A stretch of DNA of 46,411 nucleotides from RUG754 sp964345365 (GCA_964345365.1 CAYFQR010000005.1:1-46411); one strand, 5' to 3'; positions 16,893 to 25,084 are shown, counted from the first letter of the stretch. Notes: a model not told the origin generated them from the sequence alone. Made by a program: numbers and translations.

Positions 16893-17693
16893 ATGGACAC
16901 GTACAAAGTTGATTATCATATTCATTCACATTATTCGGACGGGAAATTGAGTCCCGGTGAAATTGTAGGAAAATATCATAATGAGGGTTATGACATCATT
17001 GCGCTTACCGACCACGACGGAGTCGACGGTCTTAAAGAGTTTTTTGCGGCGTGTGAGGCGGTTAAAATCAAGGGTGTCTCCGGAATAGAGCTCAGCGCAT
17101 ATCATGAGCAAAATGATAGGATTTTCAAACTCCATATCTTAGGCTATAACTTTGATTATGAAAATGAGAGGCTCACGGAAACTTGCAAACTGCTTAGAGA
17201 AAAGAGGGATTCCAGAAATAAAAAGATGATTGAAGCGCTTAACCGAACGGGAATTGATATTTCGGAGGATGAGGTGTCAGCTTCATCAAAGGGAGGATAT
17301 ATCGGCAAACCGAATATTGCCCGGCTTTTGATAAAAAAAGGATATGCGAAAGACAAAGAAGACGTCTTCAGCGAAAAGTTTCTCGGCTCGGAGATTATAA
17401 AGAATATAAAAAAAGAAAGGTTGACGTCACAGGAAGCAATTAGTATTATAAAAGAAGCAGGAGGTATACCTGTGCTCGCACATCCGGGTAAAATAAAAAA
17501 TATGCCCGAGAGGGAGAGCGACGAGTTCTTCATCGAGTTTGAAAAACTTTTGAAGGATTTGAAAAAAAAGGGGTTAAAAGGTGTAGAATGTATTTATCCC
17601 GAACATAGTGAAAGTGAGATATTCAGATTCGCAAATATATCATCGAAATTACATCTCCATATTACGCAGGGGAGTGATTATCACGGTGATTAA
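16893..17693 (+). CDS. PHP domain phosphoesterase (TrpH/RNase AM-like)
   Basis: A 266-residue stand-alone PHP protein; relatives hydrolyse 3',5'-bisnucleotides or trim RNA 5' ends. Metal-binding motifs are visible in order: DYHIHSHYSDG at the N-terminus, LTDHDGVDG, GIELSA, VLAHPGKI near residue 190 and a terminal GSDYHGD. The insertion between residues about 90 and 185 is typical of the YciV/TrpH type. The start lies one base after the preceding stop. The exact substrate cannot be decided from sequence. Confidence 0.87.
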   Translation: MDTYKVDYHIHSHYSDGKLSPGEIVGKYHNEGYDIIALTDHDGVDGLKEFFAACEAVKIKGVSGIELSAYHEQNDRIFKLHILGYNFDYENERLTETCKLLREKRDSRNKKMIEALNRTGIDISEDEVSASSKGGYIGKPNIARLLIKKGYAKDKEDVFSEKFLGSEIIKNIKKERLTSQEAISIIKEAGGIPVLAHPGKIKNMPERESDEFFIEFEKLLKDLKKKGLKGVECIYPEHSESEIFRFANISSKLHLHITQGSDYHGD

Positions 17694-17724
17694 AAAATAG
17701 ACTTCAAGCAGAAGGGAGAAAAAG

Positions 17725-18276
17725 ATGGCTATTTTTGAAAAGAGAAAGGTTGCTGCGGCGATAAGGACTGAGGAGGACTTTGAGGCTGCACTGAATTCGG
17801 ATGTCAATGTCCTTTTTTTGCAAAATTCGACAGTGCTTAACATCGGTGAAATGATAAAAAGAGCTCACGAGAAGGAAAAGGCGGTATTCATTCATATGGA
17901 TTTTGCGGAGGGAATCGGAAAGGACAGAGCCGGCCTTAAATACGTGAAAATGATGGGTGCGGATGGGATTTTAACCACCAAGACCGCCCTTATAAGAAAT
18001 GCTAAAGATATCGGGCTAACCACAGTTCAGAGGTTTTTTATAGTTGACTCCCACTCTGTTGACACTGCGGTTGAATCAATAAAGATTGCAGCTCCGGATG
18101 TCGTGGAAATAATGCCCGGAGTAGTTGATAAGAAAATAGCCGAGTTTGCTGAAAAAGTCGATACGCCTATATTGGCAGGAGGTCTTATTGAGTTTGAGTA
18201 TGAAGTTGATAAGGCGCTCATGGCAGGTGCTAAAGCGGTCTCAACCGCATGTCGCAAACTCTGGAATTACATATAA
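17725..18276 (+). CDS. Glycerol-3-phosphate responsive antiterminator (GlpP-like)
   Basis: A 183-residue TIM-barrel protein of the GlpP family. In Bacillus subtilis GlpP binds glycerol-3-phosphate and prevents early termination of glp mRNA. Recognised segments are VAAAIRTEEDFEAAL, FIHMDFAEGIGKD, GILTTKTALI, QRFFIVDSHSV, VVEIMPGV and PILAGGLIE. An AGAAGGGAGAAA site precedes the ATG. No glpF, glpK or glpD gene lies in this window, so its target RNA must be elsewhere, or may be a different operon. Confidence 0.9.
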   Translation: MAIFEKRKVAAAIRTEEDFEAALNSDVNVLFLQNSTVLNIGEMIKRAHEKEKAVFIHMDFAEGIGKDRAGLKYVKMMGADGILTTKTALIRNAKDIGLTTVQRFFIVDSHSVDTAVESIKIAAPDVVEIMPGVVDKKIAEFAEKVDTPILAGGLIEFEYEVDKALMAGAKAVSTACRKLWNYI

Positions 18277-18286
18277 AGGAGAAGGT

Positions 18287-19939
18287 ATGAAAATAAAATT
18301 TTGCGGTGCAACAACAGGGGTAACAGGAAGCTGTCATCTGCTTTCTACGGATGAACACAAAATACTCCTTGATTGCGGAATGTATCAGGGAAACAAGGAA
18401 ACGGAAAAATTAAACTTTGAACCTTTTCCTTTTGAGCCGAGTGAGATAGAAGCTGTCGTACTCAGCCATGCACATATTGACCATTGCGGCAGGCTTCCTC
18501 TGCTTGTAAAGAGAGGCTTCAGAGGACCGATATACTGCACCGATGCTACGGCCGACCTTTTGGATGTAATGCTTCTCGACAGTGCCTATATACAGGAGAA
18601 GGATGCGGAATGGCAGACAAAAAAGAATGCGAGGACGGGGAAACCTCCTGCACAGCCTCTTTATACGGTTACCGATGCACAAAACGCGCTTAAACTTGTC
18701 GCGCCCATACTGTATGACCAGCTGATACCGATAAACGATAATATTAAAATTGTTTTTAACGATGCGGGGCATATTTTAGGTTCAGCCATAACCGAACTAT
18801 GGGTTACTGAAGGAGAAAATACCGCAAAGATAGTATATTCAGGCGACATAGGCGTTGTCGACAGACCTATTCTGCGTGACCCTAAAAAGATTAAAAAAGC
18901 GGACTACCTCATTATGGAGACGACCTACGGCAACAGGTTGCATCCTGCGAATACTACATCCATCGAAGATCTCATCAATATAACGATTAAAACCATCAAG
19001 AGAGGCGGAAGTGTAATAATCCCTTCTTTTGCGGTAGGAAGGACACAGGAGCTGATTTATCAGTTCAATATGTTCTATGAACATCATCCCGAGTATGAGG
19101 ACATACTCGGACATATAAACGTGTATATCGACAGTCCTATGGCGACTACTGCAACTGAGGTGTTCAGGGATAACGCACAGGTGTTCGATGAAGAGACAAA
19201 GAATTATATATTGTCGGGAGACAATCCGCTTGACTTCAAGAACCTCAAATTTACGAGAAATACTCAGGAGTCGCAGGCGCTGAATTTTGACAAGCGACCT
19301 AAGATTATTATTTCCGCTTCGGGAATGTGCGAAGCCGGCAGAATAAGGCACCATCTTAAACATAACCTTTGGGATGCGAGAAACAGTATCGTATTTGTGG
19401 GATATCAGGCAGAGGGTACGCTCGGCAGAATGATTATCGACGGTGCCGAGGAGGTTAAACTCTTCGGAGAAACCGTTAAAGTAGGAGCGGAAATCTATAA
19501 TTTGGAAGGTTTTTCGGGTCATGCGGACAGGGACGGACTGATCGATTGGTTATCAGGCTTTGAGAAACAACCGCAAACGATATTCCTGGTTCACGGCGAG
19601 GAACAATCAAAAATAGATTTTGCAAGTCTGATAAAAGAAAAGTTCGGATACAATTCAAGTCCGTTATTCGCAAACAGCGAGTTTGAACTTGAGACGGGCG
19701 AGCTTATTTCCAGGGATGAAATCATCATGGAAGTGATTGATGAGGAAGGACTTTCAAACCTCAAAGACAAGATTGATGATATCGAAATAGATATACAGAA
19801 TATACTTAATCGCACTAAGGGTAAGGTCAGCGACAGCATTTCACCTGAAAGACTTGCACAGATAAACAATATCGTCTTGGAACTTGAAAAAGCTTCAATC
19901 AATCTCGGGTCGACCATTACAAAAGAAGAACCGCAATGA
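18287..19939 (+). CDS. Metallo-beta-lactamase/beta-CASP RNA-processing exonuclease-like protein
   Basis: A 550-residue protein related to CPSF73/Ysh1-type and bacterial RNA-degrading nucleases. Metal ligands of the MBL fold are seen in SHAHIDHCGRLP, DAGHILGSA and YSGDIG; the beta-CASP part (about 215-450) has IPSFAVGRTQEL, IISASGMCEAGRI and FSGHADRDGL, and LVHGE closes the catalytic core. The last 90 residues (KDKIDDIEIDIQ ...) look helical. The start 18287 has AAGGAGAAGG upstream and gives the normal MKIKFCGA opening; the frame itself begins inside glpP. It overlaps the next gene by four bases. Confidence 0.9.
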   Translation: MKIKFCGATTGVTGSCHLLSTDEHKILLDCGMYQGNKETEKLNFEPFPFEPSEIEAVVLSHAHIDHCGRLPLLVKRGFRGPIYCTDATADLLDVMLLDSAYIQEKDAEWQTKKNARTGKPPAQPLYTVTDAQNALKLVAPILYDQLIPINDNIKIVFNDAGHILGSAITELWVTEGENTAKIVYSGDIGVVDRPILRDPKKIKKADYLIMETTYGNRLHPANTTSIEDLINITIKTIKRGGSVIIPSFAVGRTQELIYQFNMFYEHHPEYEDILGHINVYIDSPMATTATEVFRDNAQVFDEETKNYILSGDNPLDFKNLKFTRNTQESQALNFDKRPKIIISASGMCEAGRIRHHLKHNLWDARNSIVFVGYQAEGTLGRMIIDGAEEVKLFGETVKVGAEIYNLEGFSGHADRDGLIDWLSGFEKQPQTIFLVHGEEQSKIDFASLIKEKFGYNSSPLFANSEFELETGELISRDEIIMEVIDEEGLSNLKDKIDDIEIDIQNILNRTKGKVSDSISPERLAQINNIVLELEKASINLGSTITKEEPQ

Positions 19940-20841
19940 GAGAAAAAGGGAATAATTTAATTTCGTATTTTATGTTTGCCGTAGTGGCTCTCATGTGGGG
20001 GCTGTCATTTTTGTTTACCAAAATTGCGTTAAAGGAGCTTAACCCTTATGAAGTCCTTGCACTCAGGTGGGGAATAACAATGGCGGCTTTTATCATATTG
20101 ATTGTCCTTAGGGTGATAAAAGTGAACTATAAAGGGAAAAACTTAAAAATTCTGTTTTTAATAGTCCTGTTTCAGCCCTGCTTATATGCGATATTGGAGT
20201 GCATAGGTATCGACCTTACAACCGCTTCGGAGAGCTCGATAATGATTGCCGCAATACCTATTATGGTAGTTGTCGAAAATGCTCTCATACTCAGGAAGAA
20301 GACGGGCAGAAAATCAATGCTCGGCGTAATAATAGGCTTCTCAGGCGTTGTATGCTGCATCGCTTTCGGGCCGGCGGCATCTACAGGTTCCGCACTGCTC
20401 GGATATCTGGCACTTTTCCTCGCAATTACTTTCGGAGGAGGGTATTGTATCGCCACTGACCATGCCTCGAAATCATTCAGCGCTATTGAGATTACGACCG
20501 CTATGTGCGTGGGAGGCGGCATTTTCTATACCGTGCTCAGCTTCATAATGGGCAACGGACTGCACCCGTACAGAGTACTCTTGGCGGGAGGCGAAACTGC
20601 GATGTCTATCTTGTTTTTAGGGCTCGGCTGCGGATTAATATGTTATTTCCTATACAACTACAATCTCGGCAAGCTTTCCGCAACGATTGCATCGACTATC
20701 CAAACCAATGCCATCAATATTGTAGGTGTAATTTCGGGAATAATGATAATGAAAGACCCGTGGGGCTTATATACAATCGTAGGTCTGATACTTATGGTTG
20801 CCGGAATCATAGTCTGTGCAGGCGATGAAGTGAAAAGCTGA
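19936..20841 (+). CDS. DMT family (EamA) transporter
   Basis: A 301-residue membrane protein with about ten hydrophobic helices in two EamA repeats. The first repeat has ALMWGLSFLFTKIAL and LALRWG, typical of drug/metabolite exporters; the second repeat ends in VGLILMVAGIIVCAG. The substrate cannot be predicted. Its ATG overlaps the stop of the preceding nuclease (ATGA), and it appears to be the last gene of the long run that starts at tig. Confidence 0.88.
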   Translation: MREKGNNLISYFMFAVVALMWGLSFLFTKIALKELNPYEVLALRWGITMAAFIILIVLRVIKVNYKGKNLKILFLIVLFQPCLYAILECIGIDLTTASESSIMIAAIPIMVVVENALILRKKTGRKSMLGVIIGFSGVVCCIAFGPAASTGSALLGYLALFLAITFGGGYCIATDHASKSFSAIEITTAMCVGGGIFYTVLSFIMGNGLHPYRVLLAGGETAMSILFLGLGCGLICYFLYNYNLGKLSATIASTIQTNAINIVGVISGIMIMKDPWGLYTIVGLILMVAGIIVCAGDEVKS

Positions 20842-20948
20842 TATTTTCATATTGACGGATAAGGATAAGTGTGTTATTTATATATCAATGGTTCTGCTAT
20901 TTCGGGGAACGAAAGTCCGCACTTAATATCAAAGTGAGGAGGGTCAAA

Positions 20949-21353
20949 ATGAATGACTATCAGCAGAAAAAAATGTTAAATTACGTACTGCCGCAGACTG
21001 TTTACAGACAGGCATTGTATGCCGTCAAGGATTTAACGAGACTTAAACGAAAGCTTCTGTATCTGGAAGAATCAGCCTACCTGCTTGAAGGTCACGAGCT
21101 GAAAATTCTTTCGGGCGGCAAGGGCAGGCAAGTTGACATCACGGCGAAGAAGGCAGTTGAGCTTGCAACCGCAAGAACGCGCATAAAAGCGATTGAAGAA
21201 GCATTTGAAAACGTACCTGAAATCTATAGGGAGGCGTTAAAAGATAAGTTGATTTTTAATGTGCCTTATAGCGACAAACATTCCGTCAACACATGGAAAA
21301 AATGGCAGCAGATACTTATATATCATGTTGCTGTCAATTTGAGATTACTTTAG
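20949..21353 (+). CDS. Small protein resembling phage RinA/ArpU-type regulators
   Basis: A 134-residue protein with a lysine- and leucine-rich helical N-terminus, the segment ARTRIKAIEEAFENVPEIYREALKD in two parts around residues 80-100, and a C-terminal WKKWQQILIYHVAVNLRLL-like end. The layout, a helix counting choices of size then a short HTH-like end, resembles late phage transcription regulators related to sigma region 4, but the HTH is degenerate. GAGGAGGGTC lies upstream of ATG 20949; an earlier in-frame GTG at 20871 has no ribosome site. No phage genes surround it. Function is uncertain. Confidence 0.55.
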   Translation: MNDYQQKKMLNYVLPQTVYRQALYAVKDLTRLKRKLLYLEESAYLLEGHELKILSGGKGRQVDITAKKAVELATARTRIKAIEEAFENVPEIYREALKDKLIFNVPYSDKHSVNTWKKWQQILIYHVAVNLRLL

Positions 21354-21358
21354 CAATG

Positions 21359-21386
21359 ATGCCGGATTCATTTCCGGCATTTTTTG
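21359..21386 (+). terminator. Intrinsic terminator after the RinA-like gene
   Basis: The stem ATGCCGGA (21359-21366) pairs with TCCGGCAT (21373-21380) and is followed by five T's. It separates the small gene from the pilus locus. Confidence 0.92.
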
Positions 21387-21512
21387 CCGGACGGATTGTT
21401 TTGTTTTTTCAACTTTTCGGGAAAAAAGAACAATAGAGTTTTGTCGTTGTGCTGAAAAGGATGTTTTTATGTGCTAATATAGTATCATGCAAAATATTCA
21501 TAAAACAAGTCA

Positions 21513-21535
21513 GAGGCGAAGCCTCCGTTTTTTTT
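21513..21535 (+). terminator. Terminator-like hairpin in the leader of the Tad operon
   Basis: GAGGC at 21513-21517 pairs with GCCTC at 21521-21525 around a GAA loop, followed by CG and a run of eight T's. It ends just before the AGGAG ribosome site of the first Tad gene. The bases 21387-21512 before it contain the likely promoter (TATAGT near 21478-21483, without a clear -35), so the hairpin could act as a conditional attenuator. If the promoter were downstream instead, there would be no room for it. Confidence 0.68.
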
Positions 21536-21545
21536 AGGAGAAAAA

Positions 21546-22403
21546 ATGAAAATAGGTATTTGCCTTGATAACAAAGAAATATCAAGAGATATTGCAAGGA
21601 GGGCGGCTGAGCTCTATAAAGGAACGGATATTTATATTTTAGATGCCGAAAGCGACAATCATAATACGGAGGATTTTGATGTTTTTCTCGATGAGAAGAT
21701 TGATTTGAAATCACCTGTAAGTCTGATACTGAGAGAAAAAATATTCGAATATGAAGAAAAGACGGGTGCTGCAGTTGGGAAGCCTGAGAGGTATGAAACG
21801 GATGTGATTTTTATCGATTCGCAATTTGGGGGAAGCGGAGTGAGTGCTGTTTCGACAGCGCTTGGCAGGCTGTTTGCCGGAAGAGAAGATAGAAAAGTAC
21901 TTTTAGTTGAAAAGGGAAAGATTGCCCGAATGCACTACCTCGAACCCGAATACAAGCCTGCAAGAAGTCAGAGGGAACTTGAGTTTTTAATAGAAAAAAA
22001 TCTTAAAACATGCTTTTCGCGTTATTATCTAAGGGACAAATACGGCCCTTTTTTTATTGCATACTCAGGACTAAGCTCGGATATACTCAAGCTTAATGAT
22101 GAAAATAAAGAATTCGGACTCATAATTTTCGCGGGTTTTGATGAAGAACAAAAGCTTGACGGAGCGAATTATATTGAGATTGTAAACAGAACGGACAGGC
22201 GGCATGATTTAAGCGGGGAAACCGACAAAAATATCAGGGTAATAAACAGAGCGGAGGCAAATATAATAGAAGGGAATACGGTAAGAATAGTCAATGACGA
22301 TTTCTCCTTTACAGTTGACGGAGAGTCTGTTTTGATAAAAATGGACGGTAGTTTTTTGTCGGGTGTGGATTTACTATATGAAAAAATCAGAGAGTTGATA
22401 TGA
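21546..22403 (+). CDS. TadZ/CpaE-like P-loop protein with degenerate Walker A
   Basis: A 285-residue protein in the position of TadZ, the ParA/MinD-type protein that positions Tad pili at the membrane. An N-terminal receiver-like half (1-75) has CLDNKEISRDIA. The expected P-loop region reads SQFGGSGVSAVSTALG, so the conserved GGxGK[ST] lysine is replaced; KVLLVE and IIFAGFDE are the following strands. The protein is therefore unlikely to hydrolyse ATP normally. AGGAG lies just before the ATG. It overlaps tadA by four bases, which supports a role in the pilus system. Confidence 0.65.
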   Translation: MKIGICLDNKEISRDIARRAAELYKGTDIYILDAESDNHNTEDFDVFLDEKIDLKSPVSLILREKIFEYEEKTGAAVGKPERYETDVIFIDSQFGGSGVSAVSTALGRLFAGREDRKVLLVEKGKIARMHYLEPEYKPARSQRELEFLIEKNLKTCFSRYYLRDKYGPFFIAYSGLSSDILKLNDENKEFGLIIFAGFDEEQKLDGANYIEIVNRTDRRHDLSGETDKNIRVINRAEANIIEGNTVRIVNDDFSFTVDGESVLIKMDGSFLSGVDLLYEKIRELI

Positions 22404-23644
22404 CGGAAGAACATAAGTACGGCAGTATAGCTGAAGAGTTATTAGAAACAATAAGACACAGGTTTTCATCGGAAGAAACGCTTGATGACGAAATGGCGGC
22501 GGATATTATTGTTGAGACGGTATTCAATGACTGCCGCACGATAAATATGTCATTCGATGCAATCGAACACTTGATTTATAAGTTTTTTTGCAAGACGAGA
22601 AAAAAGCTCGGAATTTTAGAACCGCTTGTTCTCGATAATGATATAAACGAGATAATGGTGAACGGGAAGGACAAAATCTTTTATGAAAAAGACGGAAAGA
22701 TTGAGCAATACAATCTAACTTTCGATTCGGTTGAAGAATTGGAAGAGGTGATGCGGAATATTGTAAGCGAGGTTCATAGAGAATTTAACGAATTAAATCC
22801 TATTGTAGATGCAAGATTGAAGGACGGTTCAAGAGTAAACTGTGTATTTAAGAATGTTGCAGTAAACGGGCCGATACTCACAATAAGAAAGTTCCCGGAA
22901 AGTCATATAACTATGGATGATTTAATCGGTAACAATACCGTCACTGAAGAACAGGCTGTTTTCTTAAAAGTATTGGTGAGATGCGGATATAATATATTCG
23001 TGTCGGGCGGGACTTCATCGGGCAAGACCACAATGCTAAACGCATTATCCGAGGCAATACCTGAGGGTGAGAGGGTTATCGTGATTGAAGATTCCATGGA
23101 ACTGAAGCTTAATATGATAAACAATATAGTCCGCATGGAATGCAGGAATGCCAATTCTCAGGGAAAGGGTAAGGTTACAATGGCCGACCTTATAAGAAGC
23201 AGTCTAAGGATGAGGCCGACGCGGATTATAGTAGGAGAGGTGAGAGGCGGTGAGGTTGTCGAGATGATTTCGGCGATGAACACCGGACATGACGGTTCGC
23301 TCAGTACGGGCCACGCAAACTCCGTTTCCGGCATGCTCAAAAGGCTCGAATCGATGTATTTAATGGCGGTATCGCTTGATATCGAAGCAATCAGAAATCA
23401 AATAGCCGAAGGGATAGATATCATGATACATCTTGAGAGGCGAGAGGACGGGAGCAGATGCATTACAGAGATAAAAGAACTCATAGATTACAGGGACGGC
23501 AAATTTGTACTCAATGACCTGCTGTCAGAATCTTCAACCGGTTTAATCAATCTTAGAAAGGCGGAAACGGCAGGTGAAGAATATATTGAAATTCTCAGCC
23601 GCGGTCCTGGCTGCGGGCATAGGAACGGGGAAACTGTATTATGA
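22400..23644 (+). CDS. tadA: Tad pilus assembly ATPase TadA/CpaF
   Basis: Hexameric secretion ATPase that powers pilin assembly at the inner face of the membrane. The 414 residues include an N-terminal helical domain, LEPLVLDNDINEIMVNG typical of CpaF, the Asp-box-like DARLKDGSRVN, Walker A GGTSSGKTTML, a Walker B-type RIIVGEVRG and the TGHDGSLSTGHANS histidine motif. The start ATG overlaps the upstream stop. Its last 71 bases overlap tadB. Confidence 0.94.
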   Translation: MTEEHKYGSIAEELLETIRHRFSSEETLDDEMAADIIVETVFNDCRTINMSFDAIEHLIYKFFCKTRKKLGILEPLVLDNDINEIMVNGKDKIFYEKDGKIEQYNLTFDSVEELEEVMRNIVSEVHREFNELNPIVDARLKDGSRVNCVFKNVAVNGPILTIRKFPESHITMDDLIGNNTVTEEQAVFLKVLVRCGYNIFVSGGTSSGKTTMLNALSEAIPEGERVIVIEDSMELKLNMINNIVRMECRNANSQGKGKVTMADLIRSSLRMRPTRIIVGEVRGGEVVEMISAMNTGHDGSLSTGHANSVSGMLKRLESMYLMAVSLDIEAIRNQIAEGIDIMIHLERREDGSRCITEIKELIDYRDGKFVLNDLLSESSTGLINLRKAETAGEEYIEILSRGPGCGHRNGETVL

Positions 23645-24287
23645 CAGTTTTCAAATCGGACTGATAATAAGCATAATGCTTGCATTCTATTATCCGAAAT
23701 ATGCGAAGGCAATTGAAAAAAAGAGAAAAAATCTCCTGCTTATAGAATTCAGAGATTTGCTGTATTCGATTTCAGCGTCAATTTACACGGGACGAAATAT
23801 GAAACAGGCTCTGAGGGAATCTAAAGAATTTTGGAAAGATACATACGATGAAAACAGCATGATTATGAAAGAAGTGAATCACATGCTTATCAGAATGGAT
23901 AATTCAAATGAAAAGGACATAGATTGTCTCAAGGATTTCGCGGAGTCGTCCGGACTTACGGACGTTTCCGATTTCGTGAGTGTATATGAGAGCTGTAAGG
24001 AAACGGGAGGCGATTTGGCGGCTGCTATAGGAAGGGCAACATCGATAATCGGTGACAGAATATCTATGGAAAAGGAATTAAATATGCTTCTTGCGGAAAA
24101 GAAACTTGAAGGAAGAATAGTGGCGGCAGCACCGTTTATTATGGTATTCATGACGAGGCTCATGTCACCCGGATATATGAGCGTGATGACCGGAACGCTT
24201 CAGGGTATCATTATTTCTTCGTTTTCACTTTTTCTCACGGCAATTTCGATTTTAATGATAGAGAGGATTAATAACATTGAACTTTAA
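23574..24287 (+). CDS. tadB: Tad inner-membrane platform protein TadB
   Basis: A 237-residue type II secretion F-like membrane protein. Two hydrophobic segments at the N-terminus (about 4-38), a cytoplasmic part with LLYSISASIYTGRNMKQALRE, and two C-terminal transmembrane helices (about 178-231) follow the TadB plan. The GTG start at 23574 lies inside tadA, with AAAGGCGG about 10 bases upstream; this start is needed to keep both N-terminal helices. The 71-base overlap with tadA is unusually long. Confidence 0.85.
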   Translation: MKNILKFSAAVLAAGIGTGKLYYDSFQIGLIISIMLAFYYPKYAKAIEKKRKNLLLIEFRDLLYSISASIYTGRNMKQALRESKEFWKDTYDENSMIMKEVNHMLIRMDNSNEKDIDCLKDFAESSGLTDVSDFVSVYESCKETGGDLAAAIGRATSIIGDRISMEKELNMLLAEKKLEGRIVAAAPFIMVFMTRLMSPGYMSVMTGTLQGIIISSFSLFLTAISILMIERINNIEL

Positions 24288-24759
24288 CAGAAAAAAAGCT
24301 ATAGAAGCATGCAGGGAAGATGTAATCATGAATCTTCCTTTTTTTATTAATGAAATACTTCTTTTGATAAATTCAGGCGTGACGCTGAACGACGCTTTAT
24401 ATAAAACCGCCGAAAGCTATGAGGGCGACAGCGGGTTTTTCAGAAGCGAGATTTCCAAAATAGCACGGAGCTCAAAGAGAAACGGCGAAAATATGTTGAC
24501 CGGATTCTATATTTTTGCAAGAAACGTAAATGTGAAGGAGTTGACAAGGGTCGCAGGTTTTTTGCTTGAGAACCGAAACAGAGGAACGGATATGTGGGAT
24601 AAGCTTGAAGAAATTGCCGAGGGGCTCTGGGAAGAAAGAAAGAGGCTGTGTATGAAAAAGATAAAGCTTGCAGAAACAAAGATGAGTTTTCCGCTCGGCA
24701 TCATGCTGCTCAGCCTGATAATAATGACATCGGCTCCCGCAATGCTGAAAATAAATTAA
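24277..24759 (+). CDS. tadC: Tad inner-membrane platform protein TadC (short)
   Basis: A 160-residue second type II secretion F-like protein that pairs with TadB. It begins with a TTG at 24277 overlapping tadB by 11 bases, with GAGAGGA upstream. FFINEILLLINSGVTLNDALYK and the KLAETKMSFPLGIMLLSL segment (SFPL as PxM-type end) are recognisable. It is much shorter than the roughly 300-residue TadC of proteobacteria because the N-terminal helices are absent, which is also seen in other clostridial loci as far as I recall. Confidence 0.82.
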   Translation: MNFNRKKAIEACREDVIMNLPFFINEILLLINSGVTLNDALYKTAESYEGDSGFFRSEISKIARSSKRNGENMLTGFYIFARNVNVKELTRVAGFLLENRNRGTDMWDKLEEIAEGLWEERKRLCMKKIKLAETKMSFPLGIMLLSLIIMTSAPAMLKIN

Positions 24760-24774
24760 AGAGGAGGTAAAACA

Positions 24775-24924
24775 ATGAAGTCTATATTTAACAAGCGAGG
24801 TATGGAAATGGTTCAAGTTGCAATATTGGTGGCTATTGCCGTTGCTTTGGGCTTGATATTCAAAACCCAGATAACCAACTTCGTAAATAACACATTCTCG
24901 TCATTGAATTCTTCGAATTTCTGA
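24775..24924 (+). CDS. Flp-type pilin (Flp1-like), 49 residues
   Basis: The major pilin candidate. GAGGAGG lies 6 bases before the ATG, the strongest ribosome site of this operon, as expected for an abundant subunit. After a nine-residue basic leader ending in KRG comes MEMVQVAILVAIAVALGLIF and a short polar tail with ITNFVNNTF. Cleavage after Gly9 is expected; the residue five after it, glutamate in most type IV pilins, is glutamine here, and a glutamate lies at +2. The gene is too short for routine ORF calling. A two-base gap leads to the next pseudopilin. Confidence 0.82.
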   Translation: MKSIFNKRGMEMVQVAILVAIAVALGLIFKTQITNFVNNTFSSLNSSNF

Positions 24925-24925
24925 C

Positions 24926-25084
24926 ATGAAAACGGTAGAAGCTGCCATCTTACTGCCGATGACAATAGTTATCATCGTAAGCCTCATCGGTATGATGATG
25001 ACGATGTATAACGAATTGGGCAGGCAGATAAAAGAACACGATGAAATAAGAACAGAGATGTATGAAAAAGAGACGAATATGTAA
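24926..25084 (+). CDS. Leaderless TadE-like mini-pseudopilin, 52 residues
   Basis: A short protein that starts MKTVEAAILLPMTIVIIV: this is the mature N-terminus of a TadE-like pseudopilin with glutamate at position 5, but without the usual basic leader and glycine. An in-frame TGA at 24905 rules out a longer ATG start. The hydrophobic helix spans about 6-27, and a charged tail (QIKEHDEIRTEMYEKE) follows. The frame overlaps the next gene by 23 bases. There is no clear ribosome site, so translation probably depends on the pilin gene. Confidence 0.68.
   Translation: MKTVEAAILLPMTIVIIVSLIGMMMTMYNELGRQIKEHDEIRTEMYEKETNM

Noticed and set aside
20852..20885. TTGACG as promoter of the RinA-like gene
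   Set aside because: The -35 is good, but the -10 at the right distance is poor (TATTTA) and the alternative (TATATC) is too far; evidence too thin.
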